Source of the DNA: Onishia taeanensis | Lineage (GTDB): Bacteria; Pseudomonadota; Gammaproteobacteria; Pseudomonadales; Halomonadaceae | Reading direction: 5' to 3' | DNA: 64,000 nt | NCBI RefSeq assembly: GCF_003268885.1 | Contig: NZ_QLSX01000003.1 | Span: 62,001 to 126,000, forward strand | In this document: positions 55,135 to 63,985 of the stretch, piece by piece | Layout of the letters: every line of letters starts with the position of its first letter | Numbering within the stretch: the stretch's first letter is position 1 | The notes under the pieces: generated by a model | Seen by the model: only the letters and a program-made list of their open reading frames with translations | What the model was told of the DNA's origin: nothing | Database searches by the model: none | Made by a program: the position numbers and the translations under genes

Positions 55135-56880
55135 ATGTCTCAGAATAAACGCCCGCTGCGCAGTGCTGCCTGGTTTGGTACCGCCGACAAGAACGGTTTC
55201 ATGTACCGCAGCTGGATGAAGAATCAGGGCATTCCCGATCATGAGTTCGAAGGCAAGCCGATCATCGGTATCTGCAATACCTGGTCGGAGCTCACGCCCT
55301 GCAACGCGCACTTCCGCAAGCTTGCCGAACACGTCAAGCAGGGCATTCTCGAGGCCGGTGGTTACCCGGTAGAGTTCCCGGTGTTCTCCAACGGCGAATC
55401 CAACCTGCGTCCCACTGCGATGTTCACCCGCAACCTCGCCAGCATGGATGTCGAAGAGGCAATCCGCGGCAATCCGATGGATGCGGTGGTGCTGCTGGTG
55501 GGCTGTGACAAGACCACCCCGGCACTGCTGATGGGGGCGGCGAGCTGTGACCTGCCGACGCTGGTGGTCACCGGCGGGCCGATGCTCAACGGCAAGCATG
55601 AAGGCAAGGACATTGGCTCGGGCACTGTGGTCTGGAAACTCTCGGAGGAGGTCAAGGCCGGCAAGATCTCGATTCACGACTTCATGGCCGCCGAGGCTGG
55701 CATGTCGCGCTCTGCGGGTACCTGCAACACCATGGGAACGGCCTCGACCATGGCCTGCATGGCCGAATCGCTGGGCGCCTCGCTGCCGCACAACGCGGCC
55801 ATTCCTGCGGTCGATTCGCGTCGCTATGTACTGGCCCACCTGTCGGGCAATCGCATCGTCGAGATGGTCCACGAGGATCTCAAACTCTCCAAGGTTCTCA
55901 CCAAGGGCGCCTTCGAGAACGCCATTCGCACCAATGCCGCCATCGGTGGCTCCACCAATGCGGTCATCCACCTGAAGGCGATCGCCGGACGTATGGGCGT
56001 CGATCTGGCCTTGGATGACTGGAACCGCATTGGCCGCGGGACGCCCACGATCGTCGATCTGCAGCCGTCCGGGCGCTTCCTGATGGAAGAGTTCTACTAT
56101 GCGGGCGGCCTGCCGGCGGTGCTGCGCCGCCTCGGCGAGGCCGACCGGCTGCCCCACAAGGGTGCCCTGACCGTCAACGGCCAGACGCTGTGGGACAACG
56201 TCAAAGATGCCCCGCTTTACAATGATCAGGTGATTCGCCCGTTGGACAACCCGTTGGTAGACGACGGCGGCATGTGCGTGCTGCGCGGCAACCTCGCCCC
56301 GGGAGGGGCGGTGCTCAAGCCCTCGGCGGCGAGCCCGGAATTGATGCGCCACCGCGGCCAGGCCGTGGTCTTCGAGGATTTCGACGACTACAAGGCACGC
56401 ATCAACGACCCGGATCTCGAGGTGTCGGCAGACAGCGTGCTGGTGATGAAGCATTGCGGTCCACGCGGTTATCACGGCATGGCCGAGGTGGGGAACATGG
56501 GGCTGCCGTCGAAGCTGCTGGAGCAGGGGGTAACCGACATGGTGCGCATCTCCGATGCCCGCATGAGCGGCACCGCCTATGGCACCGTGGTGCTGCATGT
56601 GGCGCCGGAAGCCGCCGCCGGTGGGCCGCTTGCCGCCGTGCAAAACGGCGACTGGATCGAACTCGATGCCTATGACGGCCGCCTGCATCTGGACATCAGC
56701 GAAGACGAACTCGCCTCACGGCTGGCCGAAAGCGATCCCCGCGCGGCGTCGACACGCATTGCCAGCAGCGGCGGTTACCGCCAGCTCTATATCGAGCATG
56801 TACTGCAAGCCGACGAAGGCTGCGATTTCGACTTCCTGGTTGGCTGTCGCGGCGCCGAGGTGCCCCGGCACTCGCACTGA
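55135..56880 (+). CDS. araC: L-arabinonate dehydratase-type IlvD/EDD enzyme
   Basis: 581-residue Fe-S dehydratase that converts L-arabinonate (also D-fuconate, D-galactonate) to the 2-keto-3-deoxy acid. Cluster ligands are Cys56 ([10 protein letters not shown]), Cys124 (GCDKTTPA) and Cys197 ([11 protein letters not shown]). Their spacing is identical to the characterised Rhizobium L-arabinonate dehydratase (59, 127, 200 as I recall). The catalytic serine is in [11 protein letters not shown]. The gene symbol is from the oxidative arabinose pathway, not the E. coli regulator. First gene of a plus-strand unit with the xylonate dehydratase 104 bases on. RBS AAGGAG. Confidence 0.92.
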   Translation: MSQNKRPLRSAAWFGTADKNGFMYRSWMKNQGIPDHEFEGKPIIGICNTWSELTPCNAHFRKLAEHVKQGILEAGGYPVEFPVFSNGESNLRPTAMFTRNLASMDVEEAIRGNPMDAVVLLVGCDKTTPALLMGAASCDLPTLVVTGGPMLNGKHEGKDIGSGTVVWKLSEEVKAGKISIHDFMAAEAGMSRSAGTCNTMGTASTMACMAESLGASLPHNAAIPAVDSRRYVLAHLSGNRIVEMVHEDLKLSKVLTKGAFENAIRTNAAIGGSTNAVIHLKAIAGRMGVDLALDDWNRIGRGTPTIVDLQPSGRFLMEEFYYAGGLPAVLRRLGEADRLPHKGALTVNGQTLWDNVKDAPLYNDQVIRPLDNPLVDDGGMCVLRGNLAPGGAVLKPSAASPELMRHRGQAVVFEDFDDYKARINDPDLEVSADSVLVMKHCGPRGYHGMAEVGNMGLPSKLLEQGVTDMVRISDARMSGTAYGTVVLHVAPEAAAGGPLAAVQNGDWIELDAYDGRLHLDISEDELASRLAESDPRAASTRIASSGGYRQLYIEHVLQADEGCDFDFLVGCRGAEVPRHSH

Positions 56881-56984
56881 ATACGGACACCGGCCAATCG
56901 CCGCGTTCCCCTCCCGTCTTGCCGCCATCCGATCCCATGCCTGCGACGCCCGAGACAGGCGTCGCAGGGACTAGGAGTTTGACC

Positions 56985-58784
56985 ATGTCCTCGCCCCGTC
57001 TGACCTCGGATCAGCTGCGCTCGCGCTGGTGGTTCGATAACCCCGATCATCCCGGTACCACGGCGCTGTGCATCGAACGCTATCTCAATTACGGCATCAC
57101 GCTCGAAGAACTGACCTCGGGTAAGCCGATCATCGGCATCTGCCAGTCGGGCTCGGACCTCACGCCCTGCAATCGCCACCACATCGAGCTGGTGAAGCGG
57201 GTCAAGGACGGCATCCGCGCCGCGGGCGGGGTGCCCTTCGAGTTCCCGCTGCATCCGATCCACGAGAACGTGCGCCGCCCCACTGCGGCACTGGATCGCA
57301 ACCTGGCCTACCTGGGCCTGGTCGAGGTGCTGCACGGCTATCCGCTGGACGGCGTGGTGCTGACCACCGGCTGTGACAAGACCACTCCGGCCAGTCTGAT
57401 GGCCGCCGCCACGGTCAACATTCCGGCCATCGTGCTGTCCGGCGGGCCGATGCTCAACGGCTGGCGCGGCGCCGAGCGTGTCGGCTCCGGCACCGTGGTG
57501 TGGGAGATGCGCAAGCGCCTGGCCGCCGGCGATATCGACTACCCCGAGTTCCTGTCGCGGATCGCCGATTCCGCGCCCTCGGTGGGCCATTGCAACACCA
57601 TGGGCACGGCCTCGACCATGAATTCGCTAGCCGAGGCGCTGGGCATGAGCCTGCCGGGGTCGGCGATGATCCCAGGTCCTTACAAGGAGCGCGGGGCGGT
57701 GGCCTATAAGACCGGCGAGCGCATCGTCGACATGGTCTGGGACGACCTGCGGCCGAGCGACATCATGACCCGCGAGGCGTTCGAGAACGCCGTGGTCACC
57801 TGCTCGGCGCTGGGCGGCTCGTCCAATGCCCCGGTCCATATCAACGCCATCGCCCGCCACGCTGGCGTCGAATTCGACAACGACGACTGGCAGCGGCTCG
57901 GCCACGAGGTGCCGCTGCTGGCCAACGTGATGCCGGCCGGCGCCTATCTCGGCGAGGAGTTCCACCGCGCCGGCGGCGTGCCGGCGGTGATGCACGAGCT
58001 GCTCGAGGCCGGGCGGCTCCATGGCGAGGTGCCGACCGCCAACGGCCGCACCCTGGCCGATAACCTGGCCGGTCGTGAGACTGTCGACGAGGAAGTGATC
58101 CGCCGCTACGCTAACCCGCTGGTCGAGCACGCGGGCTTCCTCAACCTCAAGGGCAACCTGTTCGACTCGGCGCTGATGAAGACCAGCGTGATCGCGACGG
58201 ACTTCCGCCAGCGCTTCCTCAGCGATCCCGAGGACCCCAATGCCTTCGAAGGCAAGGTGGCGGTGTTCGACGGCTCCGAGGACTATCACGCGCGCATCGA
58301 CGATCCTGCGCTCGGTATCGATGAGCGCACCATCCTGGTGATGCGCGGCGCCGGGCCCGTTGGCCATCCGGGCGGCGCCGAGGTGGTCAATATGCAACCG
58401 CCGGAGGCGCTGATCCGCGCCGGCATCGACTCGCTGCCCTGCCTGGGCGACGGTCGCCAATCGGGCACTTCCGGCTCGCCGTCGATCCTCAACGCCTCGC
58501 CGGAAGCCGCCACCGGCGGGCCGCTGGCGCTGCTCGAGAGCGGCGATCGGCTGCGAGTGGATCTCGGCCGCTGCGAGGTGCGTCTGCTGGTCGATGAAGA
58601 CGAACTGGCTTTGCGCCGCGAGCGACTCGAGTCCGCCGGTGGTTACCCCTATCCGGCGCATCAGACGCCCTGGCAGGAAATTCAGCGCTCGATGGTCGAG
58701 CCGCTGGACCGTGGCATGATTCTACGAGGTGCGACTGAGTATCAGGACGTCGCCCGTCGCAGCCCCCCGCGGGACAACCACTGA
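56985..58784 (+). CDS. xylD: D-xylonate dehydratase-type IlvD/EDD enzyme
   Basis: 599-residue Fe-S dehydratase that converts D-xylonate to 2-keto-3-deoxy-D-xylonate. Cys62 ([10 protein letters not shown]), Cys130 ([10 protein letters not shown]) and Cys203 ([10 protein letters not shown]) are the cluster ligands, offset by two from Caulobacter XylD. The N terminus [20 protein letters not shown] and the C-terminal MTPWQEI-like [18 protein letters not shown] region are close to XylD and unlike the arabinonate enzyme upstream. Substrate may also include D-gluconate or D-galactonate. RBS AGGAG. Terminator at 58797. Confidence 0.92.
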   Translation: MSSPRLTSDQLRSRWWFDNPDHPGTTALCIERYLNYGITLEELTSGKPIIGICQSGSDLTPCNRHHIELVKRVKDGIRAAGGVPFEFPLHPIHENVRRPTAALDRNLAYLGLVEVLHGYPLDGVVLTTGCDKTTPASLMAAATVNIPAIVLSGGPMLNGWRGAERVGSGTVVWEMRKRLAAGDIDYPEFLSRIADSAPSVGHCNTMGTASTMNSLAEALGMSLPGSAMIPGPYKERGAVAYKTGERIVDMVWDDLRPSDIMTREAFENAVVTCSALGGSSNAPVHINAIARHAGVEFDNDDWQRLGHEVPLLANVMPAGAYLGEEFHRAGGVPAVMHELLEAGRLHGEVPTANGRTLADNLAGRETVDEEVIRRYANPLVEHAGFLNLKGNLFDSALMKTSVIATDFRQRFLSDPEDPNAFEGKVAVFDGSEDYHARIDDPALGIDERTILVMRGAGPVGHPGGAEVVNMQPPEALIRAGIDSLPCLGDGRQSGTSGSPSILNASPEAATGGPLALLESGDRLRVDLGRCEVRLLVDEDELALRRERLESAGGYPYPAHQTPWQEIQRSMVEPLDRGMILRGATEYQDVARRSPPRDNH

Positions 58785-58796
58785 CGCCATAGCAGC

Positions 58797-58827
58797 AAAC
58801 GGCCGCCTCACCCCGGGGCGGCCGTTT
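58797..58827 (+). terminator. Hairpin terminator after the xylonate dehydratase gene
   Basis: Perfect 11-base stem AAACGGCCGCC/GGCGGCCGTTT with a nine-base loop; the T-run is only the three bases of the stem end. Separates the two dehydratases from the downstream dehydrogenase. Confidence 0.7.
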
Positions 58828-58949
58828 ACCGGAGAGCCTGCCGGGGCCATTAGGTGATGAGGTCGCAAGGTGGCTCAGGGTGTCGTGGCGGTAGAGGGTG
58901 TCGTGGCGCTACACTGCGGGCCGGTTTTCATTGCTTGCAGGAGGGTGTC

Positions 58950-59876
58950 ATGTCCGAATTTCGCCTGGGTCTGGTCGGGGTCGGCAAGATCGTGCGCGAT
59001 CAGCATCTGGCGGCTATCCAGTCCACTCCGGGGATAGAGCTTGTCGCTGTGGCTGATCCCTTCTCCGAGCTGGAAGGCATCGCGAGCTACAAAGACCTTG
59101 CCACCATGCTCGACGCCGAGCCGGCTCTCGATGCCATCGCGATCTGCACACCGACCCACCTGCGCCACGAACTGGCGCGGCTGGCCCTGGAGCGTGGCAA
59201 GGCGGTGATGCTGGAGAAGCCGCCGGGAGCGACGCTTGCCGAGACGGAGGATCTCAAGGCGCTGGCCAAGGAGCATGACGCCGTGCTGTTTGCCGCCTGG
59301 CACTCGCGTTTTGCACCAGGCATCAGCCACGCCCAGGATTGGCTCACCTCAAGAACTGTGACCGGGGTGACGATCGACTGGCATGAGGATGTGCGAGTCT
59401 GGCACCCAGGCCAGGATTGGATCTGGCAGGCGGGCGGTATGGGCGTCTTCGATCCTGGCATCAATGCGCTATCCATCGCCACACAGTTGATGTCGGTGCC
59501 GTTCTTTCTCAAGCACGCAGATCTCGAGGTGCCTGAAAACTGCCAGACGCCGATTGCCGCCAAGCTCGGCTTTCGCACCGCGGCCGGCGTTGCTGTAGAC
59601 GCCGACTTCGACTTCCGTCATCAGGACCCGCCGCGCTGGGACATGCGCATCGACACCGATGCCGGGGTTCTCAAGCTTGAAAGCGGCGGTTCGCGCCTGA
59701 TCATCGATGGCGAGGTGGTAATCGACGAGCCCGAACACGAGTACCAGGGCGTCTACGCGCATTTTCGTGAACTGCTGAAGACCGGCGAAAGCGATATCGA
59801 TATTGCACCGCTGCGCCATGTGGCCGACGCCATGATGCTGGGTCACCGGCGCGCGGTTGAAGCGTTTATCGAATAG
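58950..59876 (+). CDS. araA: L-arabinose/D-galactose 1-dehydrogenase-type Gfo/Idh/MocA oxidoreductase
   Basis: 308-residue NAD(P)-dependent sugar dehydrogenase. The cofactor motif is GLVGVGKIVRDQHL at the N terminus, with catalytic Lys90 in MLEKPPGATLAE. Length (308) and this lysine position match Azospirillum L-arabinose 1-dehydrogenase (309, Lys91), which oxidises L-arabinose and D-galactose to the lactone. It would supply L-arabinonate to the dehydratase upstream. The ATG at 58950 follows GGAGGG; an open frame runs 32 codons further up without family match. The stop lies inside an 18-bp tandem repeat. A lactonase gene is not in the window. The symbol is that of the oxidative pathway. Confidence 0.88.
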   Translation: MSEFRLGLVGVGKIVRDQHLAAIQSTPGIELVAVADPFSELEGIASYKDLATMLDAEPALDAIAICTPTHLRHELARLALERGKAVMLEKPPGATLAETEDLKALAKEHDAVLFAAWHSRFAPGISHAQDWLTSRTVTGVTIDWHEDVRVWHPGQDWIWQAGGMGVFDPGINALSIATQLMSVPFFLKHADLEVPENCQTPIAAKLGFRTAAGVAVDADFDFRHQDPPRWDMRIDTDAGVLKLESGGSRLIIDGEVVIDEPEHEYQGVYAHFRELLKTGESDIDIAPLRHVADAMMLGHRRAVEAFIE

Positions 59877-59918
59877 CGGCTGTTTATCGGATAGCGGTTG
59901 TTTATCGAGTGGCGGCCT
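59865..59918. repeat. 18-bp tandem repeat spanning the araA-like stop codon
   Basis: Three units of TTTATCGAATAGCGGCTG type (59865, 59883, 59901), the second and third with 2 and 4-6 changes. Each of the first two contains an in-frame stop, so the duplication leaves the protein end intact. Confidence 0.8.
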
Positions 59919-59985
59919 TAGCGATGCCGATGACACCCTGATGTTACAGCCGCCGCCCGTCAGGCGGTTGAGCCGTGTCTATCGT

Positions 59986-60771
59986 TCAGGTGTCCGGCGT
60001 CAGGTTCATGCTGCTTCCCAATACCGATTCGCCGGGCTTGAGGCCGAGCGCATCGGCGGTGCCGGCAAGCACGGATTGAGCGGCGCGGAAGGCCTCGTGA
60101 GGGCGGCGGGTACGAATGGCCTCCATCATCTTACGATGGCGCTCCAGGCTCGCCTCGGGGTCTGTGGCGCTGACGTTGGACATCTTGATCAGCAGATAGA
60201 TGGATGGGCGCAGGATATGGGAAAGCTGCGCCCATACAATATTGTGGGTGGCCTTGTAGATCGCGACATGAAAGGCCACATCGTAATCGCTGTGCAGGCG
60301 CTTCGTTTCCGGGCCAGCATCGCTGTGCATGTTCTGGCCCATGCCTTCAAAAGCTTCCTCAATCGCGACCAGGTCGCGCGCCGTGGCGCGTTGGGCGGCC
60401 ATCATGGCGACATAGGGCTCGACATCCAGTCGAAATGACAGGATCTCGCGCTGGATCTTGGGGTTTGGCGCGGCATAGCGCGTCATCCATCCGGTGACGG
60501 TGGGGTCGAGAATATTCCACTCGGAATACTCGCGAACCCTGGAGCCATGCCCAGAAATGCGCTCGATGATGCCGACATCCACGAGTTGCCTTAGGTCGCT
60601 GCGCACCGCCGAGCGGTTGATGGCGAACTGTTCGCAGAGGTCGACTTCCTTGGGCACGTAGTCGCCGGGCTGATAGCGGCCGGAGAAAATCTCCTCGGCC
60701 AGAAATTCGGCGACGCTAGGGCGTTGGTTGGGCTTTTGCTGCTTTTCCTTCACGTAGGCTCTGTCCGGCAA
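59986..60771 (-). CDS. GntR/FCD-family regulator of the pentonate clusters
   Basis: 261-residue FadR-subfamily regulator: a basic N-terminal arm, winged helix in about residues 18-85 (PKEVDLCEQFAINRSAVRSD) and an FCD ligand domain from 105 to 235. Metal-binding residues of the FCD domain are suggested by DYDVAFHVAIYKATHN. It is convergent with the arabinose dehydrogenase gene. A perfect 17-bp palindrome CATATGTTGAACATATG lies 18 bases before the start, and similar sites in pairs precede three other units (37154, 51762, 54990). The likely inducer is a sugar acid or its 2-keto-3-deoxy derivative. Confidence 0.9.
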   Translation of the reverse strand: MPDRAYVKEKQQKPNQRPSVAEFLAEEIFSGRYQPGDYVPKEVDLCEQFAINRSAVRSDLRQLVDVGIIERISGHGSRVREYSEWNILDPTVTGWMTRYAAPNPKIQREILSFRLDVEPYVAMMAAQRATARDLVAIEEAFEGMGQNMHSDAGPETKRLHSDYDVAFHVAIYKATHNIVWAQLSHILRPSIYLLIKMSNVSATDPEASLERHRKMMEAIRTRRPHEAFRAAQSVLAGTADALGLKPGESVLGSSMNLTPDT

Positions 60772-60789
60772 AATGTAGGCTCAAGTTGT

Positions 60790-60806
60790 CATATGTTGAA
60801 CATATG
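60790..60806. promoter_or_regulatory. Perfect 17-bp palindrome upstream of the GntR gene
   Basis: CATATGTTGAACATATG, symmetric around one G at 60798. Single copy, without a partner at 21 bp. Best match to, and source of, the consensus used for the paired sites; indicates autoregulation. Confidence 0.85.
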
Positions 60807-60823
60807 AGCAAGCTGACTAAAAA

Positions 60824-61573
60824 CTAGCGACTATCCGCTGGAGATTTCTCTAGCAGGGCGATGAAGTGCTCGAGCAGGTCGTTGGCCTCGGGTGTCGCGT
60901 GGATGCCCTCGCACAGGGCCTCGACGTTCTGGCCGGCTTCACCCAGCCCCTCGCGCTGGTGCTCGAGGTAGTCACGCATCACCGGTGAGGTGAATTCCGG
61001 GTGGAACTGCACGCTCCACTGGCGCGGCCCCAGGCGCAGCGCCTGATAGGGATCGTGGGCATTGCACGCCAGCACCACCGCACCTGCTGGTGGCGTGAGC
61101 ACCGATTGGGCATGCGTCAGGTGAGCCGGGAACCTGTTGGGCAGGGCGCCGAGCAGGGCATCCGCCTGACCGGCCTCGGTGAGTGCGACCTCGAAGGTGC
61201 CGACCTCTCGGCCGTCCGGGTGATAGCCGCTTTTACCGCCCAGCGCCTCGGCCAGCAACTGATGCCCGTAGCAGACCCCAAGTATTGGCAGGTCGCGTTC
61301 GCAGGCCTCGTGCAGCCAGGGCTTCAGCGCCTCGCTCCAGGGCTCGCCGTCGCTGACCATGGCGTGTGATCCGGTAATTAGCACCCCATCGAACTCTGCA
61401 TGCTCAGGCGGCAGCGTATCTCTTTGCGCATCCTCTCTCGCATCCCAAACGGTCAGCTCATGGTCGGGCAGGCGGGCCTGGAACAGCGCCTCGAAGTCGC
61501 CATGCTTGGCGACAACGTCGGGGAAGCTGTCCCCGGTCTTGATCAGCAGCAGTCGTGGCGTGTGACTTTTCAT
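60824..61573 (-). CDS. Class I glutamine amidotransferase-like protein
   Basis: 249-residue amidotransferase domain protein. The nucleophile is Cys101 in LGVCYGHQLLAEAL, and His190/Glu192 are in VQFHPEFTSP, so the triad is complete. It has no synthetase partner and resembles GMP synthase-like proteins of the YfeJ/GuaA-domain type. The physiological substrate is unknown; some relatives hydrolyse gamma-glutamyl compounds. Separated by 41 bases from argE, on the same strand. Confidence 0.9.
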   Translation of the reverse strand: MKSHTPRLLLIKTGDSFPDVVAKHGDFEALFQARLPDHELTVWDAREDAQRDTLPPEHAEFDGVLITGSHAMVSDGEPWSEALKPWLHEACERDLPILGVCYGHQLLAEALGGKSGYHPDGREVGTFEVALTEAGQADALLGALPNRFPAHLTHAQSVLTPPAGAVVLACNAHDPYQALRLGPRQWSVQFHPEFTSPVMRDYLEHQREGLGEAGQNVEALCEGIHATPEANDLLEHFIALLEKSPADSR

Positions 61574-61614
61574 ACAGTGGTCTCGCTCATACAGAAGGCT
61601 CGTCCAATGGAAGC

Positions 61615-62769
61615 TCAGTCCTGGTGCATTGCCGTGCCCAGCGCCTGCATGAACTGGTCGCAGGCCGCGAGCTGATCACGTTCGACATACTCATCGGGCT
61701 GGTGGGCCTGGCCGATGCTGCCCGGCCCGCAGATCACCGTGGGCAGTCCCACCCCCTGGAACTGGCCGGCCTCGGTGGTGTAGGCGACCGCTTCATTAGG
61801 CTTGTCACCCAGCAGTGTCTTGCACAGCGCCACCGCCTCGGCATTGTCGCGATCGGCAAGCGCCGGCACGGTCTGAGTAATGTGCTCGGTGACGATGCCG
61901 GTACCCGGCGAGCGAACCTGCATCTCAGCCTCGAGTTCCCGGGCGTAGGCATCGAAGCGCGCATAGAGCGCCTCGAAGCTGTCACTTGGCAGATGGCGAA
62001 TCTCCCAGTCGAAGTGACAGTCGCGGGCCTTGATGTTGATCGCCGTGCCGCCCTGGATACGGCCCACATGCAGGCTCGAATGCGCCACGTTGAAGGCCTC
62101 ATCGATGCGCCCCTCGGCCTTGAGCTCCTCCATGATGTCCTCGATGCGGGTGACCAGCCGCGCGGCGACGTGGATCGCCGAGACGCCCTGATACACCTGG
62201 CTCGAGTGGGCCGCCTGGCCGGTGACAGTGGTGCGCAGATTGGTGATGCCCTTGTGGGCCACTACCGGCGCCATCAGCGTCGGCTCACCGACGATCACTG
62301 CCGCCGGGCGAGGCTCGTCGGCCATCAGCCGTTCGATCAGCCGCGGCGCGCCCAGGCAGCCGATTTCTTCATCGTAAGACAACGCGAGATAGATCGGCCG
62401 TTCGAGGGTCTGCTCGACCCAGTGCGGCACCTGGGCCAACGCGCAGGCAATAAAGCCCTTCATGTCACAGGTGCCGCGGCCATAGAGGCGACCATCGTCG
62501 CCGTCGCGCAGCGTGAACGGATCACTCGTCCAGGGCTGACCATCGACCGGTACCACATCGGTGTGCCCGGATAGCACCACCCCGCCCTCGACCGCCGGGC
62601 CGATGCGTGCCAGCAGGTTGGCCTTGCTGCCATCGTCGTTTTCAATCCGCTGGTAGGGCACGCCGTACTCGTCGAGATAGGATTCGATGAAGCGAATCAG
62701 CTCAAGGTTGGAATCGCGTGAGACGGTGGCAAAGCCCACCAGCGTCTCGAGCAGGGCGGTGGCGGTCAT
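61615..62769 (-). CDS. argE: Acetylornithine deacetylase
   Basis: 384-residue M20-family metallohydrolase that removes acetate from N-acetylornithine in arginine synthesis. Zinc-site motifs are LSGHTDVVPVDG (His69, Asp71), GRGTCDMKGF (Asp102) and the catalytic pair SYDEEIGCLG (Glu134/Glu135). Length is typical for ArgE. The start at 62769 follows AGGAG; ten codons of open frame lie upstream. The neighbouring amidotransferase is co-directional. Other M20 deacylases cannot be fully excluded, but the fit to ArgE is close. Confidence 0.92.
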   Translation of the reverse strand: MTATALLETLVGFATVSRDSNLELIRFIESYLDEYGVPYQRIENDDGSKANLLARIGPAVEGGVVLSGHTDVVPVDGQPWTSDPFTLRDGDDGRLYGRGTCDMKGFIACALAQVPHWVEQTLERPIYLALSYDEEIGCLGAPRLIERLMADEPRPAAVIVGEPTLMAPVVAHKGITNLRTTVTGQAAHSSQVYQGVSAIHVAARLVTRIEDIMEELKAEGRIDEAFNVAHSSLHVGRIQGGTAINIKARDCHFDWEIRHLPSDSFEALYARFDAYARELEAEMQVRSPGTGIVTEHITQTVPALADRDNAEAVALCKTLLGDKPNEAVAYTTEAGQFQGVGLPTVICGPGSIGQAHQPDEYVERDQLAACDQFMQALGTAMHQD

Positions 62770-62860
62770 GATCTGACTCCTGAGAAAGGGGCGGACCAAA
62801 GTCTATCATGGGGCTGCATACTGATGAGGTGGTCGCACAATTGGAGTGTTCTTAATTTTG

Positions 62861-62873
62861 AACGCTGAGCGTT
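62861..62873. promoter_or_regulatory. AACGCTGAGCGTT inverted repeat upstream of the third dctP
   Basis: Six-base arms AACGCT/AGCGTT around one G, with TTG and GAA flanks giving a direct repeat TTGAACG. It lies 87 bases before the DctP start in a 190-base divergent gap. Unrelated to the ATATGTTSAACATAT sites. Possible operator. Confidence 0.5.
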
Positions 62874-62959
62874 GAACGAAGGATTTGCGATCTATTGCTT
62901 GCTTATCCTACTATCATCGGCTTGGGCCCTACTCCATTTGTTCTTAGAAGGATAATAAT

Positions 62960-63985
62960 ATGTTGAATAAATTCAGCAGTCTGAAGAAAAACCTTTCCAC
63001 ATCGGCGCTGGGGTTGGGACTGGCACTCAGCGTCGTGGCCACTGACGTGGCGGCAGCGGATTACAACTGGCGTTTCAGCAACCTTTATAGCCGAGGCACC
63101 GCCTTTGGCGAGCTGTACGAAAATCTGGGCAAGAACATCGAGGAGCTCTCTGATGGCCGCATCAAGGTCCAGGTCCTCTATTCAGGCGAAGGGGTTGGAA
63201 CCAGCGGGCTGCTGGGTGCCGTCAAATCTGGCCTGATCACCATGGGCGCTCCGTTCCAGTCGATGCACGCGGGTGAGCTGCCGGCGGGTGTCGTCGAGAT
63301 CGGCCTGCCTGGTGGCACCGCCGATACCGATGAGCTCTACAGCCTTTTTCACGAAAAGGGATGGGGAGACGTCCTGGAAGAGGCGTATGGCTCCCAGGGA
63401 CTGGTATGGCTCGAGCCGTACATCCAGCCGCCGGTCTACATCCTGACCAAGGAACCGATCGAGTCGGTGGAAGATTTCGAGGGTCTCAAGATCCGCGCCC
63501 CCGGCGCTTACGGCAAGTTCCTGCGTAACCTGGGGGCCTCGCCGGTTTCGCTGGCCTGGAGCGAGATTTACACCAGCCTGGCCACTGGCGTCATCGACGG
63601 TTCTATCGGTAGCAACATGATCGACCACCGCGACGGTAACCATGTTGAAGTCGCCAAATACATGTACCCCTTGCCGCTGGCCGGCGCTCAGGTGCTGCCG
63701 ATCGTCGTCAACCGCAGTGCGTGGAACAAGCTGCCCGATGATCTCAAGGACGCCGTGCGCAAGGCCACCGAGATCCATGCTGAAGAGCAGTTGACCATGT
63801 CCAAGCAGTGGGAAAGCGAGGCGGTGGCAGAAATGGAAGCCAATGGGCTGAAGTGGAGCCCGGAGCCGAGCGAAGCTGACAAGGAGGCTTGGGCCGAAGC
63901 CGCTGCGACGCTGCGTGAAGAGTACGCTCAGCAGGACAAGTACAGCGAGCGGTTGATCGAAATCCTGAATGAGACCGGTTATTGA
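62960..63985 (+). CDS. dctP: TRAP transporter periplasmic binding protein (DctP), third system
   Basis: 341-residue periplasmic receptor, complete. Signal peptide to about residue 33 (cleavage after VAA-A), mature start DYNWRFSNLYSRGTAFGELY. Motifs: QVLYSGEGVGTSGLLGAVKS, EDFEGLKIRAPGAYGKFL with the ligand-binding arginine, and GVIDGSIGSNMIDH. RBS AAGGA. The permease genes would follow beyond the window. The ligand is not known; the branch is different from the two other DctP proteins here. Confidence 0.93.
   Translation: MLNKFSSLKKNLSTSALGLGLALSVVATDVAAADYNWRFSNLYSRGTAFGELYENLGKNIEELSDGRIKVQVLYSGEGVGTSGLLGAVKSGLITMGAPFQSMHAGELPAGVVEIGLPGGTADTDELYSLFHEKGWGDVLEEAYGSQGLVWLEPYIQPPVYILTKEPIESVEDFEGLKIRAPGAYGKFLRNLGASPVSLAWSEIYTSLATGVIDGSIGSNMIDHRDGNHVEVAKYMYPLPLAGAQVLPIVVNRSAWNKLPDDLKDAVRKATEIHAEEQLTMSKQWESEAVAEMEANGLKWSPEPSEADKEAWAEAAATLREEYAQQDKYSERLIEILNETGY

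Noticed and set aside
55072-56688. 538-codon open frame antisense to the arabinonate dehydratase
   Set aside because: Opposite strand of a clear Fe-S dehydratase with all cluster ligands; His/Arg/Val-rich shadow.
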